From an uncultured Phycisphaerales bacterium (GTDB taxonomy: Bacteria > Planctomycetota > Phycisphaerae > WQYP01), in contig CAIPTQ010000072.1 in NCBI GenBank assembly GCA_903868035.1, positions 1 to 11,578 of the forward strand: DNA of 11,578 bases, read 5' to 3'. The notes under the pieces were generated by a model. The model was not told the origin of the DNA and searched no databases. It worked only from the letters and a program-made list of their open reading frames with translations. The position numbers were made by a program, and so were the translations under genes. Within the stretch, counting starts at the first letter, position 1, and every line of letters begins with the position of its first letter. Below, one piece after another: positions 7,067-11,578 of this stretch.

Positions 7067-8014
7067 GTGGCGGAAGCGTCAGACATGACTGGGATCACGG
7101 TGGTGGTGCCGGTGTACAACAGCCAGGAGAGCTTGGGGCCGCTGTTGGCGCGGCTCGAGCCGGTGTTGCGGGCGCAAGGCGTGCCTTTTGAGGTGGTGCT
7201 GGTGAATGATGGGAGCAAGGACAAAAGCTGGGAGGTGATCGTGGGGCTGGCGGCGGGGAAGGAGTGGGTGTACGGGATCAATTTGATGCGGAATTACGGG
7301 CAGCATAATGCGCTGTTGTGCGGCATCCGGGCGGCCCGGCATGGGACGATTGTGACGATCGACGATGATTTGCAGAATCCGCCGGAGGAAATCCCCAAGC
7401 TGCTGGCGAAACTGGGCGAGGGGTTTGATGTGGTGTACGGCAAGCCCCAGCAGGAACGGCACGGCCTGTTGCGCGACCTGGCGTCGCAGTTGACGAAAAT
7501 GGTGCTGCAGAACGCCATGGGCGCGGAGACGGCGCGGCATATCAGCGCGTTTCGCGCGTTCCGCACCGCCCTGCGGCAGTCGTTTGCCGACTACAAAAGC
7601 CCGCTGGTGTCGATTGACGTGCTGCTGACGTGGGGGACGGCGCGGTTCACGGCCATCACGGTGCAGCACGATCCGCGGACGATGGGGACGTCGAATTACA
7701 CGGTCAGGAAGCTGATGGTACACGCGACCAACATGATGACGGGGTTCAGCACCTGGCCGCTGCGGGTGGCGAGCATGGTGGGGTTTGCGTTCACGGCGTT
7801 TGGGATGGCGGTGCTGGCGTTGGTGCTGGTGCGGTACATGACGACCAGCTCGCCGGTCCAGGGATTCGCCTTTTTGGCGTCGGTCATCGCCATTTTTGCC
7901 GGGGCGCAGTTGTTCGCGCTGGGGATCATGGGGGAATATCTGGCGCGGATACACCAGCGGTCGCTGGAGCGGCCGGCGTATACGGTGGCGGGGCGCGTGG
8001 GGGGGGAGCCATGA
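7067..8014 (+). CDS. ArnC/DPM1-type polyprenyl-phosphate glycosyltransferase (GT2)
   Basis: This enzyme should transfer a sugar from a nucleotide donor to a polyprenyl phosphate, probably undecaprenyl phosphate, on the cytoplasmic face. Counting from the ATG at 7085 (309 residues), the GT-A domain has VVVPVYN at 6-12, NDGSKDKSW at 41-49 and the metal-binding DDDLQNPPEE at 93-102. HDPRTMGTSNYT at 195-206 corresponds to the conserved segment before the membrane helices in ArnC. Two C-terminal transmembrane helices lie at about 228-250 and 261-285, then GEYLARIH (283-290), the ArnC/GtrB-type ending. The GTG at 7067 has GGAG eight bases upstream and is used here; the ATG at 7085 also has a purine-rich GGAAG eight bases upstream and is an equal alternative. 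The gene begins 35 bases after the methyltransferase stop and overlaps the acetyltransferase by ATGA. Confidence 0.9.
   Translation: MAEASDMTGITVVVPVYNSQESLGPLLARLEPVLRAQGVPFEVVLVNDGSKDKSWEVIVGLAAGKEWVYGINLMRNYGQHNALLCGIRAARHGTIVTIDDDLQNPPEEIPKLLAKLGEGFDVVYGKPQQERHGLLRDLASQLTKMVLQNAMGAETARHISAFRAFRTALRQSFADYKSPLVSIDVLLTWGTARFTAITVQHDPRTMGTSNYTVRKLMVHATNMMTGFSTWPLRVASMVGFAFTAFGMAVLALVLVRYMTTSSPVQGFAFLASVIAIFAGAQLFALGIMGEYLARIHQRSLERPAYTVAGRVGGEP
7999..8006 (+). other. G8 homopolymer at the GT2-acetyltransferase junction
   Basis: Eight consecutive G lie in the last codons of the GT2 gene, five bases before the acetyltransferase ATG (8011) and its ATGA overlap. The run includes the only purine-rich sequence before that ATG. 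The reading frame used by the acetyltransferase is open upstream through the tract, so a -1 slip on G8 would fuse the two proteins. Confidence 0.45.
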
Positions 8015-8793
8015 GCGATGCGAGCGAACCGTGCGTGGTGCTGCCGTGGGACAGCGCGTTTTTCGGCTTTGGCGTGGCGCGGGTGTGCGGGGAGGCGCTG
8101 GATGCGGCGCGGGCGGCGGCGGTGGACGCCTGGTGCCGGAGGGAGAAGGTGCGGTGTGTGTATTTTCTGGCGCGGTCGGACGATGCGGGGACGAGCCGGT
8201 GTGCGGAGGAGCGGGGGTTTGCGCTGGTGGACGTGCGGGTGGATTTTGAGCGGAAGTTGGAGGGCGTGGCGGACTTGGCGCACGCCGGCACGCGGGTGCG
8301 GGTGGCGGCGGCGGCGGATTTGCCGGCATTGGAAAAGATCGCGCGGGCGAGCTTCACGGATTCGCGGTTTTATGCCGACGGGCATTTTCCACGGACGCAA
8401 TGCGATGATTTGTATGCGCGTTGGGTGCGGGAGAGCTACCGGGGGTTTGCCGACGCGATGCTGGTGGCGGAGGTGTCAGGCGTGCCGGCGGGATTTGTGA
8501 CGTGCAAAATGGAGGCGGCGGCCGTGGGGCGGATCGGGCTGGTGGGGGTGGATGCGCAGCAGCGCGGGCAGGGGCTGGGGCAGGTCATGTGCCATGCGGC
8601 ATGCGCGTGGTTTGCGGGGCGGGGCGCGGCATGGGTGCGGGTGGCGACGCAGGGGCGGAACATCGCCTCGCAGCGGATGTATCAGCGGTGCGGGTTTTTG
8701 ACGCGGAGCGTGGGGTTGTATTATCACAAGTGGTACGAAGTGGTGCCGACGCCCTCGTCGGCCATCGGCCCCACGGCCGGGCCGTTGGCGTAG
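8011..8793 (+). CDS. rffC: GNAT N-acetyltransferase, WecD/RffC-like (dTDP-Fuc4N acetyltransferase)
   Basis: Predicted to acetylate the 4-amino group of dTDP-4-amino-4,6-dideoxygalactose with acetyl-CoA, the last step to dTDP-Fuc4NAc. The protein has 260 residues. The N-terminal WDSAFFG (13-19) matches the WENAFFG-like opening of WecD. FTDSRFYAD (115-123) followed by LYARWVRES (134-142) parallels the WecD FAQSRF...FYAQWIEN region. The acetyl-CoA loop is RGQGLG at 185-190. RVATQGRNIASQRMY (210-224) aligns with the WecD segment holding its catalytic Tyr, here Tyr224. A proline- and alanine-rich tail (about 245-260) is extra compared with the roughly 224-residue E. coli enzyme. The ATG overlaps the GT2 stop (ATGA), indicating translational coupling. 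The transaminase that would make its substrate follows directly, which supports the assignment more than sequence similarity alone. Confidence 0.8.
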   Translation: MSDASEPCVVLPWDSAFFGFGVARVCGEALDAARAAAVDAWCRREKVRCVYFLARSDDAGTSRCAEERGFALVDVRVDFERKLEGVADLAHAGTRVRVAAAADLPALEKIARASFTDSRFYADGHFPRTQCDDLYARWVRESYRGFADAMLVAEVSGVPAGFVTCKMEAAAVGRIGLVGVDAQQRGQGLGQVMCHAACAWFAGRGAAWVRVATQGRNIASQRMYQRCGFLTRSVGLYYHKWYEVVPTPSSAIGPTAGPLA

Positions 8794-8819
8794 GAACAAG
8801 GAAAGCGCGGGTTGGATCG

Positions 8820-9962
8820 ATGAACCAAGTGAATCAAACGAACATTCCATTTAACCGCTCGTCGCTGGTGGGGCGCGAGCTGGAGTACATTTTTCAGGCC
8901 ATCAGCATCGGGCAGATCGCCGGGGACCAGGCGTTCACCAAGCGGTGCCAGGGGCTGCTGGAGAAGCTGCTGGGGGCGCGGAAGGTGATGCTGGCGACAT
9001 CCTGCACGCATGCGCTGGAACTGGCGGCATTCTTGCTGGATATTAAGCCGGGGGACGAGGTGATCGTGCCGTCGTTCACGTTTGTGTCCACGGCCAACGC
9101 GTTTGTGCTGCGTGGGGCCAGGCCGGTGTTCATCGACGTGCGGCCGGACACGTTGAATCTGGATGAGACGAAGCTCGAGGCGCTCATCACGCCGCGGACC
9201 AAGGCGCTGGTGCCAGTGCATTACGCGGGGGTGGGCTGCGAGATGGACACACTGCTGGCCCTGGCGAAGAAGCACAACCTGGCGCTTGTCGAGGACAACG
9301 CGCACGGGTTGTTCGGGCGGTACAAGGGCCAGCCGCTGGGGACGTTCGGGCCGTTGGCAACGCAGAGTTTTCATGAGACCAAGAACCTGACCTGCGGCGA
9401 GGGCGGGGCGCTGGTGATCAACGATGCCCGGTACACGGAGCGGGCGGAGATTCTGCGGGAGAAGGGGACGAATCGGAGCCAGTTTTTCCGCGGGCAGATC
9501 GATAAATACTCGTGGGTGGATGTGGGGTCGAGCTATGTGATGTCCGACGTGCTGGCGGCATTTTTGTGCGGGCAGTTGGAGGCGTGGGAGCAAATCCAGG
9601 GGCGGCGGCGGCGGATTTGGGATGGGTATCACGAAAAGCTGGCGGCCTGGGCGGCGGCCAAGGGGGCGCGCCGGCCGATCATTCCGCCGGAGTGCGAGCA
9701 GGCGTATCACATGTATTATCTGCTGCTGCCCTCGCTGGCGATGCGCACGGCATTGATCGACCATTTGAAACAGCGGGGCATATTGAGCGTGTTTCATTAC
9801 CTGCCGCTGCATCTGTCCACGATGGGCCGGAAGCTCGGCGGCAAGCCGGGTGATTGTCCGGTGGCCGAGGACGTGAGCGACCGGCTGCTGCGGCTGCCGT
9901 TCTATAATTCGCTGACGGATGCGGATCAGGAGCGGGTGGTGGCGGCGGTTTTGGAGTTTTGA
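8820..9962 (+). CDS. rffA: dTDP-4-amino-4,6-dideoxygalactose transaminase (WecE/RffA)
   Basis: A PLP-dependent DegT/DnrJ/EryC1 sugar aminotransferase that converts dTDP-4-keto-6-deoxyglucose to dTDP-4-amino-4,6-dideoxygalactose using glutamate. It has 380 residues, close to E. coli WecE (376). Near-identical blocks include PGDEVIVPSFTFVSTANAF (77-95), VPVHYAGVGCEMDT (131-144), REKGTNRSQFFRGQ (213-226) and SVFHYLPLH (323-331). The catalytic lysine is K188 in SFHETKN, and D159 in EDNAHG contacts the pyridine nitrogen; WecE has EDAAQG there, so Ala-Gln is replaced by Asn and His around a conserved core. The chosen ATG at 8820 gives the family's usual N-terminus. AAGGAAAG at 8798-8805 lies 14 bases upstream, rather far for a Shine-Dalgarno. 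The 26-base gap after the acetyltransferase fits one operon. No terminator is seen after the stop. Confidence 0.93.
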   Translation: MNQVNQTNIPFNRSSLVGRELEYIFQAISIGQIAGDQAFTKRCQGLLEKLLGARKVMLATSCTHALELAAFLLDIKPGDEVIVPSFTFVSTANAFVLRGARPVFIDVRPDTLNLDETKLEALITPRTKALVPVHYAGVGCEMDTLLALAKKHNLALVEDNAHGLFGRYKGQPLGTFGPLATQSFHETKNLTCGEGGALVINDARYTERAEILREKGTNRSQFFRGQIDKYSWVDVGSSYVMSDVLAAFLCGQLEAWEQIQGRRRRIWDGYHEKLAAWAAAKGARRPIIPPECEQAYHMYYLLLPSLAMRTALIDHLKQRGILSVFHYLPLHLSTMGRKLGGKPGDCPVAEDVSDRLLRLPFYNSLTDADQERVVAAVLEF

Positions 9963-9987
9963 GGGGTATATCGTATAAAAACAGCCT

Positions 9988-11556
9988 TCACGTGCCACGG
10001 CGTTTGAGCACCTTGAAATGCTTGTCTTCCCAGAGCAACTCGAATCGGGCGCGCTGGGCGTCGAGTTCGGGCCAGTTCCAGGCTTCCTGGTGCTGGTCAT
10101 AGTCCGTGTAGAGGACGATGATGTCGGTGTGGGCGATCTGCTCGACAATCGTGCGGAGTTCCTTCTCGGTGAGGACGCCCGGGGAGAGGAACCAGCAGGA
10201 CGGGGTTTTGACATCCGGCCAGATGGTGGACAGCGTGCCGTTGATGAGGAAGAGGCTGGATTTTTGCGCGGCCAGGGCGCGGGCCTTTTGGGCTTCCGCG
10301 AGGACGTCGGCATAGGCCCACGTGCCGCCGGTTTGGGCGTTGTGGACGGTGCCCAGCCAGCGGCTGAGGCCGTCGCCGATGCGTTCGCACTGCCCCAAGG
10401 CCGCGACAACCAGAATCACCTTCAAATAACGCACCGAGGCCGGCCCACGTAGTCCCACCAGTAAGCCGAGCATCGGGAGGTAGGCGTAATAGGTCCAGGA
10501 ACCGTCCCAGGCATAAAAGAGGAAGACGAAGGCGGCATGCAGCAGCGCGAGGGTGGCCAGCAGGGCGTCATGGGGCCGGATGCGGCGGCCTTGCGCCAGG
10601 CGCAGCAGGGCCACCAGTCCCAGCCCCCACAGCGTTAGCGTGGCCAGGATCCAATACGTCGCCGGCCGGAATGTGTAATGGATCAGCATTTCGACCAATG
10701 GTGATCGCCCGATCGTATTGGTTCCATCATTCAACCAGAACTTGAGGCCCGCATGGAAGATGCCGAAGTTCATGTCCGCATAACTTTTGGCCGCCTTGAG
10801 GGGGATGATATTGGCGAAGGCCGGCTTCCAGCCCACGGCGTAGACTTGCCAGCCCAGCACCACCATCGCCGTGAGGAGGGGCGGCAGGAGCATCCATACA
10901 AGTTTGGGCAACCACTTGGTGCGTGGACGCGGGCTGCTTGGTGTTTCGTCCGGGGTGTTCGTTGTGGTTCTACCGTTGCGATAAATCGCCAGCAGTCCCA
11001 TCACCAGCACAATGAAGCCCAGCACGTAGCCCATGGACGGCTTGGTCAGCACGGCCAGCGTCGCGCAGGTCAGGGCCATGCCATGGCGTCCCCGGGCCAG
11101 TTGCGCCAGGGCGGAAACGACAAAGAGCATCTCCAGCGGATGCATGAGGCTGTAGTTGTTGGGGAAGATCGCCAGCGGCAGCAGGATCATCGCCGCCACG
11201 AGCCGCCACCGCGAAGCCCCGGTGGTGTGCAGGATACGCGCCAAGCCCCAGGCCGCCAGGATATTGCACGTGGTGACAAACCCGATGAAGGCCATCGGGG
11301 TGCGACCCAACAGGGTGAACCAGCCGCGCCCCAGCAGCAAGGGCAGCATGCCATAGGAGTACCCGATGTCGATCGTGGGCACGGCCCCCTGGGCGACGAT
11401 GGCATCCAAGCGGAGCCAGGAGCCTTCATCGTAGAAGCCGAATTTCTGGAAGTCGGCGACGGCGGGCAGTTGGAGCGCCAGATTGGCCAGCATTTCGACG
11501 GCCAGGATCAGCCAGATGAGGAAGAGGGAGGGGTGGCGGGTGGGGGCGGGAGCCAA
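9988..11556 (-). CDS. Large GT-C-like membrane glycosyltransferase (start uncertain, possibly cut by the window edge)
   Basis: At least 522 residues, polytopic, with about eleven hydrophobic segments between residues 10 and 390 and a hydrophilic, probably periplasmic domain at about 390-522. The first external loop carries FYDEGSW (41-47) with the acidic pair D43/E44, the position of the catalytic acid in GT-C enzymes. A charged loop at about 193-217 separates two membrane segments. It would use a polyprenyl-linked sugar as donor, and the neighbouring ArnC-like GT2 could supply one, though the genes converge and are not one operon. The codon at 11554-11556 is TTG, and the frame remains open to base 11578 without a stop, so the true start may lie outside. 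Strand composition differs from the other genes. Similarity to the GT-C protein at 23-1513 is in architecture only. Confidence 0.7.
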   Translation of the reverse strand: MAPAPTRHPSLFLIWLILAVEMLANLALQLPAVADFQKFGFYDEGSWLRLDAIVAQGAVPTIDIGYSYGMLPLLLGRGWFTLLGRTPMAFIGFVTTCNILAAWGLARILHTTGASRWRLVAAMILLPLAIFPNNYSLMHPLEMLFVVSALAQLARGRHGMALTCATLAVLTKPSMGYVLGFIVLVMGLLAIYRNGRTTTNTPDETPSSPRPRTKWLPKLVWMLLPPLLTAMVVLGWQVYAVGWKPAFANIIPLKAAKSYADMNFGIFHAGLKFWLNDGTNTIGRSPLVEMLIHYTFRPATYWILATLTLWGLGLVALLRLAQGRRIRPHDALLATLALLHAAFVFLFYAWDGSWTYYAYLPMLGLLVGLRGPASVRYLKVILVVAALGQCERIGDGLSRWLGTVHNAQTGGTWAYADVLAEAQKARALAAQKSSLFLINGTLSTIWPDVKTPSCWFLSPGVLTEKELRTIVEQIAHTDIIVLYTDYDQHQEAWNWPELDAQRARFELLWEDKHFKVLKRRGT

Positions 11557-11578
11557 GAGGCCGTCGGCGGCTGGGGCG

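Noticed and set aside
7630..8010. Longer N-terminus for the acetyltransferase
   Set aside because: The extension lies wholly inside the GT2 gene in another frame and has no WecD-like sequence; homology begins just after the ATG at 8011.
7079..8329. 416-codon minus-strand open frame opposite GT2 and the acetyltransferase
   Set aside because: Pro/Arg/His-rich shadow of two recognised enzymes, caused by high GC.
8764..8780. CGGCC-CCAC-GGCCG hairpin near the end of the acetyltransferase gene
   Set aside because: It lies within coding sequence, has a five-base stem and no T tract; expected by chance in GC-rich DNA.
8421..8819. Longer N-terminus for the transaminase
   Set aside because: The extension overlaps the acetyltransferase in another frame and is Gly/Arg/Ala-rich; the WecE-like start is at 8820.
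9963..9987. Bidirectional terminator in the convergent gap
   Set aside because: The 25 bases hold TATATCGTATA and an A-run but no GC-rich hairpin followed by T, so no intrinsic terminator can be supported.
8724..10409. 561-codon minus-strand open frame across the transaminase and the end of the last gene
   Set aside because: Pro/Arg/Gln-rich translation with no domain, antisense to the well-conserved WecE-like gene.

Overview
The window is about 65-70% G+C and looks like a bacterial chromosome segment packed with genes: nine protein-coding genes fill almost all of it, and no gene-free stretch exceeds about 175 bases. No rRNA, tRNA, CRISPR array, transposase or phage gene is visible. Shine-Dalgarno sites are weak or absent before most genes. 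A secreted kinesin-light-chain-type TPR protein and an amino-acid permease fused to a UspA-like tail would fit a Planctomycetota, Verrucomicrobiota or Acidobacteriota relative. That taxonomic guess rests on style, not on any marker gene, and is low confidence.

Left part (1-6000), all on the minus strand, so read from right to left: an APC-family permease with a C-terminal UspA-like domain (4008-5993); a secreted TPR-repeat protein with its own TATAAT -10 box (2838-3938); a membrane fatty-acid desaturase (1544-2665); and, 30 bases after it, a polytopic GT-C/GT39-like glycosyltransferase (23-1513). The 172-base gap between the TPR gene and the desaturase carries a 13-bp inverted repeat (12 of 13 paired) whose downstream arm overlaps the desaturase ribosome-binding site.

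Middle part (6159-9962), all on the plus strand and divergent from the permease, is a compact four-gene cluster: a SAM methyltransferase, an ArnC/DPM1-type polyprenyl-phosphate glycosyltransferase (GT2), a WecD/RffC-like N-acetyltransferase overlapping it by ATGA, and a clear WecE/RffA-like sugar transaminase. The last two match the final two enzymes of dTDP-Fuc4NAc synthesis (4-acetamido-4,6-dideoxygalactose). In enterobacteria they serve enterobacterial common antigen; here they sit beside an ArnC-like enzyme instead.

Right part (9988-11578), minus strand, converges on the transaminase with a 25-base gap: a second large GT-C-like membrane protein whose reading frame is still open at the window edge.

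As a working hypothesis, the cluster makes dTDP-Fuc4NAc, the GT2 enzyme loads it onto undecaprenyl phosphate, and one of the two GT-C proteins transfers it on the outer face of the membrane. This would be logically parallel to ArnB-ArnC-ArnT but with a different sugar. The desaturase and the first GT-C protein also point to envelope or lipid work. The early enzymes (RmlA/RmlB) are not in the window.

The plus strand is strongly G-rich over most of the window whichever strand carries the gene. This asymmetry weakens in the permease and vanishes in the last gene.
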